Shown here in pieces: positions 51,780-61,319 of a DNA stretch of 64,000 nt (position 1 is the stretch's first letter; each line of letters opens with the position of its first letter). The notes under the pieces are model-generated. The model did not search any database, was not told the origin of the DNA, and saw nothing but the letters and a program-made list of their open reading frames with translations. Origin of the DNA: Cellulosimicrobium cellulans (GTDB lineage Bacteria > Actinomycetota > Actinomycetes > Actinomycetales > Cellulomonadaceae). Location: contig NZ_JAFBCN010000001.1 in NCBI RefSeq assembly GCF_016907755.1, positions 248,001 to 312,000 on the forward strand, given 5' to 3'. The position numbers and the translations under genes were made by a program.

Positions 51780-51930
51780 GCGGATAACCCACCTCCTCTG
51801 GTCTTCGCGGTCACGGTCTCTCCGTGACAGGAGGGTTCATGCATTCGTGCTGCTGCCGTCCGACGAGCGGACGGCAGCTCCCCAGGGTACCCGCTCGGCG
51901 CGGACCCCTGGAAATCTGCGGTCGGCCGGG

Positions 51931-54327
51931 TCAGCCGCCTCCGCCCGGTCCACCGCCGTTCCCGTTCCCGTTCCCGTTCCCGTTCCCGGACCCGGGTTCG
52001 GTGGGCTGGTCGGTCGGCGTCTCGGTCGGGTCCGGGTCGGGCTGCTGGCCCGGGTCCGTCCCCTTGGAGACCACGAGGGCGATCGTCGACCCGGGCGGCA
52101 CCTCGCTCATCGACGACTGGCTGATGACGAAGCCACGCGGCTGCTGGTCGGAGAACTCCTCGGTGATCCGCACCTTGAGCCCCGCGGCCTCGAGCTGGGC
52201 GCGCGCGGCCCGGCTCTCCATGCCGACGACGCTGGGCACCGTGACGTTCTCCGGCTGCTCCGGCTCGACCGGCTCCTCCGGCTGCGTGTCCTCGGTCGGG
52301 GTCTCCGTCGGGGTCTCGGTGGGGGTCTCCGTCGGCTGCGGCTTCGGCGGCGTGTACGCCGGGAACTCGCCGACGGGCAGGTTCGCCACCGCCGTCTGCA
52401 TGTAGGAGGTCCAGGCCTCGACCGGCCAGGAACCACCCGTGATCTCGTCCCCGACCCACTTGCCGAACGGGGTGATCTGCTCCTGCTCGCCGTTCGGTCC
52501 GGACTGGTAGAGGCCGACGACCGTCGCGAGGCCAGGGGTGAATCCCGCGAACCAGGCCGACTTGTTGTCGGTCGAGGTTCCGGTCTTGCCGGCGGCCGGG
52601 CGGCCGATGGCCTGCGCCGGCTTGCCCGACCCCTTCTCGACGACCTGGGAGAGGGCGTACGTCGCGGCAGCCATGACGTCCGGAGCGAACTCCTGCTCGC
52701 GCTTGTCGGCGCCCGGTGCCTGGTACACGAGGTTGCCCCGGGAGTCGGTCACGGAGGCCACGATGTGCGGCGTCGACCGCATGCCCTGCGCGGCGATGGT
52801 CGCGTAGGCGTTCGTCAGCTCGAGCGGCGTCACCGTCGCGTCACCCAGCACGTTCGCCAGGTTCGACCCGACGTCGGCCTTGATGCCCAGACGTGCCGCG
52901 ACGTCCGCGGTCTTCTCCGGCCCGACCTCGAGGTTGAGCTCCGCGTAGGCGGTGTTCACCGACTGCGCGGTCGCCTCGGTGAGGTCGATGTTTCCCCAGT
53001 CGTGGTCGCTGAAGTTGCGGACCTTCCAGTCGCTGCCGTTGTCCGCTCCCGGGAACGTCTTGGGCGAGTTGCCGTCGAACCGCTCGTCGAGCGTGTGGTC
53101 GTTCTCGAGTCCGGCGATGAGCGTGAACGGCTTGAACGTCGAACCACCTTGAGCCGCGCCGCGGGTGGCGTTGTTGTACTGGTTCTGCAGGAAGTTCCGG
53201 CCACCGTAGAGAGCCCGGATCGAGCCGTCGTTCGGGTCGATGGAGACGATCGCGGCGCGGATGTTCTCCGAGACGGGGTTCTCCTCGCCGCGCTCGGCGC
53301 GAGGGAGAGACTCGGCCGTCGCCGCCGCCGCGTCCTGCATCCCCTGGTCGATCGTCGTCACGACCTTGTAGCCCTTGCTCGTCAGGTCGGCCTCGGAGAT
53401 GCCGATGCCCTCGCTCGCCAGCTCTTGCTCGACCATGGTGAGGAGGTACCCGGTCGGTCCGAAGTACTTGTCCGACTTCTCGTAGGGGTTCGCCGTCGGG
53501 AACCCGGCCGCGATCGCCTCGTCGTACTGGGCCTTGTCGATGTGGCCGTCGTCCCGCATGTTCTTGAGCGACCGCTCCCAGCGGTGCTGCGCCTGCTCGG
53601 GGTTGTTCGCGGGGTCCCAGTTCGTCGGGTTGGGGATGATGCCCGAGATCATCGCGGCCTGGGAGATCGTCAGGTCCGCCGCGTTCACGCCGTAGTACTT
53701 CTGCGCGGCCGCCTGGATCCCGTACGCGCCGCGGCCGAAGTAGATCGTGTTGAGGTAGTTGCCGAGGATGTCTTCCTTCTTCTGCTGCTGCGTGATCTTC
53801 AGCGCGAGGATGGCCTCACGAGCCTTGCCCGCGTAGTCCGTGACGGTGTCCGTGTAGTACCGCTCGACGTACTGTTGCGTGAGCGTCGAGGCACCCTGGC
53901 GGCCGCCACCCTTGAGGTTGTTGTAGAAGGCACGTGCGATGCCCCGGAAGTCCACGCCGGAGTTGGTCCAGAAGGTGCTGTCCTCCGAGGCGACGACCGC
54001 GTTGCCCACGTAGTCGGGCAGCGACGCGTAGTCGACGATCTCGCGGTTCTCGACCGCGTACGTCCCCATCTCGGTCGCCCCGTCGCCCCAGTACACCGTG
54101 GACGTCTGCGCCCCGACGCTCGGCAGCTTCGTCGGGACGTCGGTCGTGACCCACGCCGCGACGAGCACGCCCGCGACGAGCGCGACGCCGGTCAGCATGG
54201 TCCCGACGACGACGCGCCACGACGGCAGCCAACGGCGGAAGCTCTTGACGTGCGAGCGCGGGTAGTTGAAGAACCGACGGCGCCCGCGGGGGGTCGTCCG
54301 TCCGTTCGTCCTCGTGGATCGCGCCAC
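51931..54327 (-). CDS. Class A penicillin-binding protein (PonA-like) with PASTA domain
   Basis: A 798-residue bifunctional peptidoglycan synthase. A basic N-terminus and one membrane helix (VVVGTMLTGVALVAGVLVAA) are followed by the GT51 transglycosylase (about 70-260; VVASEDSTFWTNSGVDFRGI, GASTLTQQYVERYY). The transpeptidase has STFK, SVN and KTGTS motifs (about 395, 455 and 570). A Pro/Thr/Glu linker with PTETPTETPTE repeats leads to one PASTA domain (VTVPSVVGMESRAARAQLEA) and a C-terminal Gly/Asn tail. It polymerises and crosslinks peptidoglycan outside the membrane. Origin-proximal location matches ponA1 of mycobacteria. Confidence 0.96.
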   Translation of the reverse strand: MARSTRTNGRTTPRGRRRFFNYPRSHVKSFRRWLPSWRVVVGTMLTGVALVAGVLVAAWVTTDVPTKLPSVGAQTSTVYWGDGATEMGTYAVENREIVDYASLPDYVGNAVVASEDSTFWTNSGVDFRGIARAFYNNLKGGGRQGASTLTQQYVERYYTDTVTDYAGKAREAILALKITQQQKKEDILGNYLNTIYFGRGAYGIQAAAQKYYGVNAADLTISQAAMISGIIPNPTNWDPANNPEQAQHRWERSLKNMRDDGHIDKAQYDEAIAAGFPTANPYEKSDKYFGPTGYLLTMVEQELASEGIGISEADLTSKGYKVVTTIDQGMQDAAAATAESLPRAERGEENPVSENIRAAIVSIDPNDGSIRALYGGRNFLQNQYNNATRGAAQGGSTFKPFTLIAGLENDHTLDERFDGNSPKTFPGADNGSDWKVRNFSDHDWGNIDLTEATAQSVNTAYAELNLEVGPEKTADVAARLGIKADVGSNLANVLGDATVTPLELTNAYATIAAQGMRSTPHIVASVTDSRGNLVYQAPGADKREQEFAPDVMAAATYALSQVVEKGSGKPAQAIGRPAAGKTGTSTDNKSAWFAGFTPGLATVVGLYQSGPNGEQEQITPFGKWVGDEITGGSWPVEAWTSYMQTAVANLPVGEFPAYTPPKPQPTETPTETPTETPTEDTQPEEPVEPEQPENVTVPSVVGMESRAARAQLEAAGLKVRITEEFSDQQPRGFVISQSSMSEVPPGSTIALVVSKGTDPGQQPDPDPTETPTDQPTEPGSGNGNGNGNGNGGGPGGGG
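51957..51988. repeat. Short tandem repeat encoding the PBP Gly-Asn tail
   Basis: The hexamer CGTTCC is repeated about five times in frame, encoding alternating Gly-Asn residues (GNGNGNGNGNG) at the penicillin-binding protein C-terminus. The unit is a multiple of three, so copy-number change would alter tail length without breaking the frame. Confidence 0.8.
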
Positions 54328-54653
54328 GGTCTACCTTCCTCTGGGGGGCAACGGGAAGCCGGCTCCACGTCGTCCGCGGACCTGCTCGTGGCCCGCCGCG
54401 AGCGGACCACCTGCCCGACGGCGCGTCCCCGCCTCGGGCGCGGGACGTCGTCGGGCACGGGGTCGGCACACGCCGGACCACCCTGAACAATAGGGCGTCG
54501 CCCTGTCGGGACAAGGGTCTGCAGCACTGACAGCGCGATCGTGCGCCATTGATTCGCCGTGGCGTCCCGCCGCCTCCGCGGGTCCTTCACATCTGTGGCG
54601 CGATGCGCGACACTCCCCGAAGATTGCACGACGCATCGAGACGACCTAACCTG
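54328..54653. other. Intergenic region between the PBP gene and the PadR operon
   Basis: About 325 bases with no gene supported on either strand. Several overlapping open frames exist but have no motifs or ribosome-binding sites. It must hold the promoter of the penicillin-binding protein gene (minus) and lead into the PadR operator. No hairpin or riboswitch pattern was recognised. Confidence 0.5.
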
Positions 54654-54678
54654 TCGATGTATCGACTCGATACATCGA
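54654..54678. promoter_or_regulatory. 25-bp palindrome, candidate PadR operator
   Basis: Perfect 11-bp arms TCGATGTATCG (54654-54664) and CGATACATCGA (54668-54678) around a three-base spacer. It contains ATGTAT-N7-ATACAT, very close to the ATGTAT-N8-ATACAT pattern of PadR operators. It lies 64 bp before the padR start, so it probably controls the padR-ino1 operon. A partial further copy (CGAGTCGAT) follows directly. Confidence 0.8.
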
Positions 54679-54741
54679 GTCGATCATCAGGTCACAGCGA
54701 GCCCGCCGCGGCACGCCCGAGGTGCGTCAGGAGGTGGGTTC

Positions 54742-55437
54742 GTGCGCAGCAAGACACCGGTGCTCGAGACCGCGATCCTCGGCCTCCTCAAGGAGTCTCC
54801 GCTGCACGGGTACGAGCTGCGCAAGCGGCTCAACCTCATGCTCGGGTCGTTCCGCGTGCTGTCCTACGGCTCGCTGTACCCCGCCCTCAAGTCGCTGGTG
54901 GCCCGCGGGCTCATCACCGGCACGGAGCAGTCCGCGGCGCAGTCGACGCTCGCGCCCGCCCTCTCGGGCAAGCGCGCGCGGATCGTCTACGAGCTGACGG
55001 CCGAGGGCAAGGAGCACCTCCAGAGCGTGCTGGCCTCGTCGGGGCCGGCCGCGTGGGAGGACGAGAGCTTCGACGTCCGGTTCGCGTTCTTCGCGCAGAC
55101 CGACGCCGAGACCCGCATCCGCATCCTCGAGGGCCGGCGCACCCGGCTCACGGAGAGGCTGGAGGCGGTCAGGGAGTCCGCGGCTCGCACCCGCGAGCGG
55201 CTCGACGAGTACACGCTCGAGCTGCAACGTCACGGACTCGAGCAGGTCGAGCGCGAGGTGCGCTGGCTCGACGGTCTCATCACCACCGAGCGCGACCGGA
55301 GCTTCGGGCACTCCCGGAGCACCACCCGTGCGCGGTCCAGCAGCACCCCGCATCCTGCGGAACCATCCGAGCAGGAGCCCGACGGCGCGAGGCGTCCCGA
55401 GGACCCTGGAACAACGAACACCAAGGAGCGAGGATGA
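54742..55437 (+). CDS. PadR-family transcriptional regulator
   Basis: A 231-residue regulator, GTG 54742 behind AGGAGGTGGG. The PadR winged helix is [20 protein letters not shown], then [20 protein letters not shown] and the wing with [18 protein letters not shown] helical dimerisation domain with coiled-coil character (about 105-185) follows, and the last 40 residues are disordered. Its stop overlaps the inositol-phosphate synthase start (ATGA), the arrangement seen in mycobacteria and corynebacteria next to ino1. Probable regulator of inositol synthesis. Confidence 0.93.
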   Translation: MRSKTPVLETAILGLLKESPLHGYELRKRLNLMLGSFRVLSYGSLYPALKSLVARGLITGTEQSAAQSTLAPALSGKRARIVYELTAEGKEHLQSVLASSGPAAWEDESFDVRFAFFAQTDAETRIRILEGRRTRLTERLEAVRESAARTRERLDEYTLELQRHGLEQVEREVRWLDGLITTERDRSFGHSRSTTRARSSSTPHPAEPSEQEPDGARRPEDPGTTNTKERG

Positions 55438-56525
55438 CCTCCATCCGCGTCGCCATCGTCGGCGTAGGCAACTGCGCATCGTCCCTCGTCCAGGGCGTGC
55501 ACTTCTACCGTGACGCCGACCCGAGCGCCACCGTCCCGGGCCTCATGCACGTGCAGTTCGGCGACTACCACGTGTCGAGCCTGGACTTCGTGGCGGCGTT
55601 CGACGTCGACGCGAAGAAGGTCGGCTTCGACCTCTCGGAGGCCATCAACGCCTCGGAGAACAACACGATCAAGATCGCGGACGTCCCGCCGCTCGGCGTG
55701 ACCGTCCAGCGCGGCCCGACGCTCGACGGCATCGGCAAGTACTACGCGCAGACGATCGAGGAGTCGGACGCGGAGGCGGTCGACGTCGTCGCCGCGCTGC
55801 GCGAGGCGCAGGTCGACGTGCTCGTCTGCTACCTCCCCGTCGGCTCGGAGCAGGCCGCGAAGTTCTACGCGCAGGCCGCGATCGACGCGGGCGTCGCCTT
55901 CGTCAACGCCCTGCCCGTCTTCATCGCGTCCGACCCGGAGTGGGCCGCGAAGTTCGAGGAGGCCGGCGTGCCGATCGTCGGCGACGACATCAAGTCGCAG
56001 GTCGGCGCGACGATCACGCACCGCGTGCTCGCCAAGCTCTTCGAGGACCGCGGCGTCGTGCTGGACCGCACGTACCAGCTCAACGTCGGCGGCAACATGG
56101 ACTTTAAGAACATGCTCGAGCGCGAGCGCCTGGAGTCCAAGAAGATCTCCAAGACGCAGGCCGTGACCTCGAACCTCGAGGGCCCGCTCGGCGGCAAGAA
56201 GGAGGACCGCAACGTCCACATCGGCCCGTCGGACTACGTCGCGTGGCTCGACGACCGCAAGTGGGCGTACGTGCGCCTCGAGGGCCGCGCGTTCGGCGAG
56301 GTCCCGCTGAACCTGGAGTACAAGCTCGAGGTGTGGGACTCCCCCAACTCGGCCGGCATCATCATCGACGCCGTCCGCGCCGCGAAGATCGCCAAGGACC
56401 GCGGCGTCGGCGGCCCGATCCTCTCGGCCTCGACCTACTTCATGAAGTCCCCGCCGGTCCAGATGGAGGACACGAAGGGCCGTGCGCAGCTCGAGGCCTT
56501 CATCGCCGGTGAGGTCGAGCGCTGA
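55434..56525 (+). CDS. ino1: Inositol-3-phosphate synthase (actinobacterial type)
   Basis: A 363-residue cytoplasmic enzyme that converts glucose 6-phosphate to inositol 3-phosphate with NAD. Motifs: [20 protein letters not shown] (dinucleotide loop), [34 protein letters not shown] and [14 protein letters not shown], the catalytic Lys region. It supplies inositol for phosphatidylinositol and mycothiol. Coupled to padR by a 4-bp overlap. Its last codons (GTCGAGCGCTGA) are the first bases of a 92-bp tandem repeat that runs past the stop. Confidence 0.97.
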   Translation: MTSIRVAIVGVGNCASSLVQGVHFYRDADPSATVPGLMHVQFGDYHVSSLDFVAAFDVDAKKVGFDLSEAINASENNTIKIADVPPLGVTVQRGPTLDGIGKYYAQTIEESDAEAVDVVAALREAQVDVLVCYLPVGSEQAAKFYAQAAIDAGVAFVNALPVFIASDPEWAAKFEEAGVPIVGDDIKSQVGATITHRVLAKLFEDRGVVLDRTYQLNVGGNMDFKNMLERERLESKKISKTQAVTSNLEGPLGGKKEDRNVHIGPSDYVAWLDDRKWAYVRLEGRAFGEVPLNLEYKLEVWDSPNSAGIIIDAVRAAKIAKDRGVGGPILSASTYFMKSPPVQMEDTKGRAQLEAFIAGEVER

Positions 56526-56732
56526 CCTGGAGCGCAGTGCAGGGTGAGGGCCGAGGAACGAGGCACTCGCCCGGAGCGGAGCGCAAGGTCAGCGCGACCG
56601 AAAGGGTCGAGCGCTGATCCGGAGCGCAGTGCAGGGCGAGGGCCGAGGAACGAGGCACTCGCCCGGAGCGGAGCGCAAGGTCAGCGCGACCAAGAACGTC
56701 GAGCGCTGACCTGGAGCGCATCGCAGGTCGAG
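56514..56732. repeat. 92-bp tandem repeat starting inside the ino1 3' end
   Basis: A 92-bp unit begins at 56514, 56606 and 56698; the third copy is partial (about 35 bp). Copies 1 and 2 differ at only a handful of bases. Each copy starts GTCGAGCGCTGA, reproducing the final ino1 codons and stop. The unit is not a multiple of three and shows no gene. It lies between the ino1 stop and the terminator. Origin by tandem duplication is likely; a role in the 3' untranslated RNA is possible. Confidence 0.9.
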
Positions 56733-56739
56733 ACACGGG

Positions 56740-56772
56740 CGAGGCCCCTGCCGATGATCGGCAGGGGCCTCG
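56740..56772. terminator. Strong bidirectional terminator
   Basis: A perfect 15-bp stem, CGAGGCCCCTGCCGA (56740-56754) with its complement at 56758-56772, and a three-base loop. It ends both the padR-ino1 transcript and the convergent chitinase transcript. Confidence 0.88.
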
Positions 56773-56796
56773 CTCGTGTGCTCGTGGTGCTGTGCG

Positions 56797-58515
56797 TCAG
56801 ACGCAGGGGCTGCCCGCGTCCCAGGCGCCGTACGCATCGGTGCCGGGCTGGGACCCGGTGGTCCACCACTGCGCGGTGTGGTTCACGCCCGCGCGGGTGA
56901 CGACGTCGCCCGTGGTGTAGGTACGGCCGGCGTCCCAGGCGTCGCCGCACGCGGGTGCCTCTCCGGCGGGGGCGGTGCCGGCGCCGCCGATGGCGCGCCA
57001 GGGGCCGTTCGGCTGGCCGGGCTCCTGGTTCCGGGTCCACCAGGCGGCGCGGTACTCGACCCCGTCGTGGTAGACGACGTCTCCCGCGGTGTACACGCCG
57101 GTCGCGTACCAGGGGGCTGCCGCGTCGGCGGGGACGAGGGGTCCGGGGGTGGCGATCTCGAACGCGCCTCGGAGGGTCCCGAGGAGCTCGTTGTCGTCGT
57201 CACCGGCGAGGTCCCAGAAGTAGCCGCCGCCGTAGCCGTTGGTGGCGAGGTACTCGGCCTTGGCCGTCACGGACCGCGGGGTGTCCGCGGTCCACCACTC
57301 GCCGTCGCCGTAGAAGTAGCCCTGCCCGGCGACCTCGTCGTAGTACTCCGGGAGGCCCTTCGCCTTGATCTCCGAGTAGTACGTGAACGGGAGCGCGCCG
57401 TCCGCCGCGGCACCGGGCGTCGGGTCGGTGACGTTCTTCCAGCCGTAGCCGTACGCGGCCATGCCGAGCACGAGCTTCTCCTTGGGCCACCCGGCGGCGT
57501 GGTACGCGCCGAGGACGCCGTCGGCGGCGAGGCCCCAGTTGGCGGGCTCCCCCGTCGTCGGGTCCTCGTAGACGTGCAGGTTGCCCTGGTGACCCGTGCG
57601 GGTGGTGTTCCAGTCGCCGTGGTAGTCGTAGCCCTGGACGTTGATGAAGTCGAGCGCCTCGACGAAGCGCGGGTCGAGCCAGCCACCATAGGTGCGCGGG
57701 GCCCAGCCGGCCGGTGCGAAGCCGGTGAGGAGGTAGTCCTCGCCGGTCTCGGTGCCGAGCTCGTCGAGCTCGGCGCGCAGGAGCTGCGCGAACTGGACGA
57801 AGTTCTCCGCGTCCTCCTCGGGTCGCGGCGTGGGGTGCTCGCCTGTCGCGCCGGGCCACTCCCAGTCGAAGTCGACGCCGTCGAAGATGCCGGCGGCGAC
57901 GCCGTCGCCACCCTTGGTGCCGTTCTCCGCGTCCTGGACGACGGGCAGGTTCCCGCGGAAGTACACGTCGAGGCAGGACTCGACGAGCCGCTCGCGGTTC
58001 TCCGGCGTGGACACGGCGTCGGAGAAGTTGTCCGACCAGGTCCAGCCGCCGAGCGAGATGAGGACCTTCAGGCCCGGGTTGGCCTCCTTGAGCTTCTTGA
58101 GCTGGTTGAAGTTCCCCGCGAGCGCCTGGTCGGCGGTGTCCGCGACGCCGTCGACGGCCTGCCCGGCCGGCTTGAGCTGCACGTAGTCGTTGAGGGGGTC
58201 GCCCTGGAGCCCGCCGTCGACGGGGTCCTCCCGGTCGGTGATGTCGCAGACCAGGTCGGTCGTGACGTTGCCGAACGCATAGTTGAGGTGCGTCAGGTCC
58301 GACGCCGCCCCGGTGGTCTGGAGGTCGGCCACCTGGTAGCCGTCCTCGTTGCCGGCGTCCCACGCGGGGTAGTAGCCGACGGTCTTGTAGCCGTTGGCGC
58401 CGTCTCCGCCGGCGGTCGCGGGTGCGGCGTACGCCGTGCCGACCGTGCCGGCGACGAGCGCCGCCGTCGCTGCGAAGGCGAGCCCTGCGGCTGCCGTCCT
58501 GGGGGTTCGTGTCAT
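56797..58515 (-). CDS. Secreted GH18 chitinase with two chitin-binding modules
   Basis: A 572-residue secreted enzyme. Signal peptide about 1-31 (AAAGLAFAATAALVAGTVGT). GH18 catalytic barrel about 40-430: KVLISLGGWTW, the DxxDxDxE motif as GVDFDWEWPG with its catalytic Glu, and INVQGYDYHGDW. Two C-terminal CBM5/12 modules follow: YATGVYTAGDVVYHDGVEYR and AGRTYTTGDVVTRAGVNHTA, each with the aromatic WW pair. It cleaves chitin outside the cell. ATG 58515 is preferred over an ATG 60 bases upstream because the signal peptide begins there. Confidence 0.96.
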   Translation of the reverse strand: MTRTPRTAAAGLAFAATAALVAGTVGTAYAAPATAGGDGANGYKTVGYYPAWDAGNEDGYQVADLQTTGAASDLTHLNYAFGNVTTDLVCDITDREDPVDGGLQGDPLNDYVQLKPAGQAVDGVADTADQALAGNFNQLKKLKEANPGLKVLISLGGWTWSDNFSDAVSTPENRERLVESCLDVYFRGNLPVVQDAENGTKGGDGVAAGIFDGVDFDWEWPGATGEHPTPRPEEDAENFVQFAQLLRAELDELGTETGEDYLLTGFAPAGWAPRTYGGWLDPRFVEALDFINVQGYDYHGDWNTTRTGHQGNLHVYEDPTTGEPANWGLAADGVLGAYHAAGWPKEKLVLGMAAYGYGWKNVTDPTPGAAADGALPFTYYSEIKAKGLPEYYDEVAGQGYFYGDGEWWTADTPRSVTAKAEYLATNGYGGGYFWDLAGDDDNELLGTLRGAFEIATPGPLVPADAAAPWYATGVYTAGDVVYHDGVEYRAAWWTRNQEPGQPNGPWRAIGGAGTAPAGEAPACGDAWDAGRTYTTGDVVTRAGVNHTAQWWTTGSQPGTDAYGAWDAGSPCV

Positions 58516-58694
58516 TCGAGAATGCCTCGCTGCTTCTCTGGGCCCGGCCACTGTGGCGGGTCGTGACGAAAACACAAAGGTAACCTTCCTAATGATTCTT
58601 GCCCAGACGTTCCCAGGATGCGAGAACGGGACGTCGTCGGCCGGGCCCGTCGATGACGTCCCGGCCGAGCGCGTCGACCGCCTAGGGTTGAGGG

Positions 58695-60077
58695 GTGAGT
58701 GTCGTCGCCGAGCTGCGAGCGCTGCTGCGGCTGCGCGGCTTCCGCAAGCTGTTCGCCGTCCGGCTCGTGTCGCAGGCGGGTGACGGCATGTTCCAGGTCG
58801 GCCTGGCGTCGCTGCTGTTCTTCTCGCCCGAGTCGCAGGGCACCGCGGCGGCGATCGCGGGCGCGTTCGCGGTGATGCTGGCGCCGTTCACGATCGTGGG
58901 GCCGTTCGCGGGCGTGTTCCTCGACCGGTGGCAGCGCCGACAGGTGCTCGCCTGGGGCAACGCGGTCCGCGTGGTCATCACGCTGGGCATGGCGGCGCTC
59001 ATGCTCTCGGGCGGCGTGAGCGGGTGGATCTACGCCCTCGGGCTCGCGGCGCTGTCGGTGAACCGCTTCCTGCTCGCGGGCCTGTCCGCGGGCCTGCCGC
59101 GCGTCGTCGACGGTCCGCTGCTCCTCACCGCGAACTCCCTGACCCCGACGCTGGGCGCCGGTGCGGCGTTCGTGGGGGGCGGGATCGGGTTCGTCCTGGG
59201 GCTCGCGTTCGAGCCGGGCCGGGTCAAGGACTCGTCCGCGCTCGTGTGCGCGGCGCTCGTGTTCGGGATCGCGTCGCTGCTCGCGCTGCGTCTCGGCCGC
59301 ACGCAGCTCGGCCCGGAACGCCCCGCCGAGTCGGCGATCCGGTCGGAGATCGTCAAGGTCGCGCGCGGCCTGGCCGACGGCGCCCGGTACCTCGTCGCGC
59401 GCCGCACCCCGGGCCAGGCGCTGCTCGCGATGGCCACGCACCGCTTCCTCTACGGCGTGGTCTTCATCGCGTCGATCCTCATCGCCCGGAACCTCCTCGA
59501 CGCGGGCAGCCAGACGGCCGGCATGGCGACCTTCGCGATCGTCGTCGGGCTGACCGGCCTGGGCGGCGCCGGGGCCATGGTGCTCACGCCGACGCTCTCC
59601 CGGTACACGGGCCCGCAGGTGTGGATCGCGATCATGCTGCTGCTCGCCGCGGCGAGCCAGCTCCTGCTCGTCACGACGCCGTCGCGCGCGGTCGTGTACA
59701 CGGGCGCCGCCCTGCTCGGGCTGGCCGCGCAGGGCACCAAGATCGCGGTGGACACGATCGTCCAGCGCGACACCGACGACGAGTACCGCGGCCGGGCCTT
59801 CGCGTTCTACGACGTCCTGTACAACGCGGCGTTCGTCGGCGCGGCCGCCCTGGCAGCGTTCACGCTCCCCGACACGGGGTGGTCGCGCGGCGTGTTCGTC
59901 GCCCTCGCGGTCGCCTACGCGCTCGCCGCGCTCGTGATCTGGACGCGCGGGGCACGGACCCCGGCCGGGGCGGGGGACGCCGTCGTGCCCGACGGCGCAC
60001 GGCCCGTACCCGAGGCCGGCGCGCCCGACGAGGGGTCGGCCACCGACGACGTCCCGGCCGGGCGACCGGGCGCCTGA
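58695..60077 (+). CDS. MFS transporter
   Basis: A 460-residue membrane protein with about 12 helices. The N-terminus FRKLFAVRLVSQAGDGMFQV and the loop FLDRWQRRQVLAWGNAVR between helices 2 and 3 are typical MFS features. An acidic, disordered tail of about 40 residues ends it. GTG 58695. A similar gene sits in the origin region of other actinobacteria. The substrate is unknown. Confidence 0.9.
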   Translation: MSVVAELRALLRLRGFRKLFAVRLVSQAGDGMFQVGLASLLFFSPESQGTAAAIAGAFAVMLAPFTIVGPFAGVFLDRWQRRQVLAWGNAVRVVITLGMAALMLSGGVSGWIYALGLAALSVNRFLLAGLSAGLPRVVDGPLLLTANSLTPTLGAGAAFVGGGIGFVLGLAFEPGRVKDSSALVCAALVFGIASLLALRLGRTQLGPERPAESAIRSEIVKVARGLADGARYLVARRTPGQALLAMATHRFLYGVVFIASILIARNLLDAGSQTAGMATFAIVVGLTGLGGAGAMVLTPTLSRYTGPQVWIAIMLLLAAASQLLLVTTPSRAVVYTGAALLGLAAQGTKIAVDTIVQRDTDDEYRGRAFAFYDVLYNAAFVGAAALAAFTLPDTGWSRGVFVALAVAYALAALVIWTRGARTPAGAGDAVVPDGARPVPEAGAPDEGSATDDVPAGRPGA

Positions 60078-60101
60078 CAGGGCCCGGCCGCACCATCGGG
60101 C

Positions 60102-61319
60102 TCAGCCGAGCTCGGAGACGAAGGCCCGGACGTCGTCGACGACGAGCTGCGGCTCCTCGAGCGCGGCGAAGTGCCCGCCGCGCGGCATCGTGGTGAACCG
60201 CCGGACGTCGAAGAACCGCTCCGCGTACTCGCGCGGAGGCTGCGAGATGTCGCGCGGGAAGACGGCGACCGCCGTCGGTACGTCGATGCGCTGCGACCAG
60301 CCGGCGTCGGCGCTCTCCTCGCCCGACCATGCGGCGTCGGCGCCCTCCCCGCCCGACCATGCGGCGTCGTCCCCTGCGTCGCCCCCCGACTCACCGCCCC
60401 AGTCGCCGTCGAGCCCCTCGTTGTAGAGGCGCATCGAGGAGCGGATCGAGTTGCCGAGCCAGTAGAGCATCACGTTGGTGAGCAGGTCGTCGTCGGACGG
60501 CAGGGTGTCGGAGAGGTGGCCGAAGTGGTCGACGAGCCAAGCGGCGAGACCGACGGGCGAGTCGCTCAGACCGTAGGACAGCGTGAGCGGGCGCGACGAC
60601 TGGATCCCGACGTACCCGCCGTGCGTCTCGCCCCAGGCGTCGACCGCGGCGAACATCGCGCGCTCCCCCTCGCTCGCCGTGTCGCGGTCGACGAGGAACA
60701 GGTTGGGGAACGGGACGTCGGTGAGGTGGAGGCCGACGACGCGGTCGGGGTGGGCGCGCGCCACCTCCTGCGCGACGACACCGCCCCAGTCGCCGCCGTG
60801 CACGAGGTAGCGGTCGTAGCCGAGGCCCGCCATGAGGCTCGCGACGACCTCGGCGCTCTGCGCGCCGCTCACCGTCCCGGCCTCGGGCTGGTCCGAGAAG
60901 TCGAAGCCTGGCAGCGACGGGACGACGACGTCGAACACCGGCTCGTCGGGGCCGATCACGGGATCGCGGCCCGTGAGGCGGTCGACGACGTGCGCGAACC
61001 GGTAGAACGAGTCCGCCCAACCGTGCAGCAGAAGGATCGCCGGAGCGTCCGGGCGCACCGCACGCTCGTGGATCGCGTGGAGGTCGCGGCCGGCGATCGT
61101 GGCGACGAGGTGGTGGAAGCGGTTCAGTCGCGCCTCCTGCGCGCGCCAGTCGTAGCCGTCCACCCAGTGCGCGACGATGCGACGCATCGTCGACAGCTCG
61201 GTGCCGCGCTCCCAGCCCTGCTCCTGGAGCTCGGCGGGCCAGCGGGTGCGGGCGAGGCGCTCGCGCAGGTCGTCGAGCTCGGCCTGCGGGGCGTCGATCG
61301 TGAACGGTCGGAACTCCAT
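60102..61319 (-). CDS. Epoxide hydrolase family protein (EHN plus alpha/beta hydrolase)
   Basis: A 405-residue enzyme. An N-terminal EHN domain (about 1-105; FTIDAPQAELDDLRERLART, WRAQEARLNRFHHLVATI) precedes the alpha/beta-hydrolase domain. LLLHGWADSF is the oxyanion HGW motif, the nucleophile Asp lies in YLVHGGDWGGVV, and the catalytic His is in RGGHFAALEEP. It would open epoxides to diols with water. An insert at about 310-345, GDDAAWSGGEGADAAWSG, is made of 10-residue tandem repeats absent from the family. ATG 61319. Confidence 0.92.
   Translation of the reverse strand: MEFRPFTIDAPQAELDDLRERLARTRWPAELQEQGWERGTELSTMRRIVAHWVDGYDWRAQEARLNRFHHLVATIAGRDLHAIHERAVRPDAPAILLLHGWADSFYRFAHVVDRLTGRDPVIGPDEPVFDVVVPSLPGFDFSDQPEAGTVSGAQSAEVVASLMAGLGYDRYLVHGGDWGGVVAQEVARAHPDRVVGLHLTDVPFPNLFLVDRDTASEGERAMFAAVDAWGETHGGYVGIQSSRPLTLSYGLSDSPVGLAAWLVDHFGHLSDTLPSDDDLLTNVMLYWLGNSIRSSMRLYNEGLDGDWGGESGGDAGDDAAWSGGEGADAAWSGEESADAGWSQRIDVPTAVAVFPRDISQPPREYAERFFDVRRFTTMPRGGHFAALEEPQLVVDDVRAFVSELG
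60301..60369. repeat. 30-bp in-frame tandem repeat inside the epoxide hydrolase gene
   Basis: Two copies of a 30-bp unit (60301-60330, 60331-60360) and a 9-bp partial copy. On the minus strand they encode AAWSGGEGAD and AAWSGEESAD followed by AGWS. The repeat keeps the reading frame and lies in a loop before the catalytic His region. Likely a recent expansion. Confidence 0.85.
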
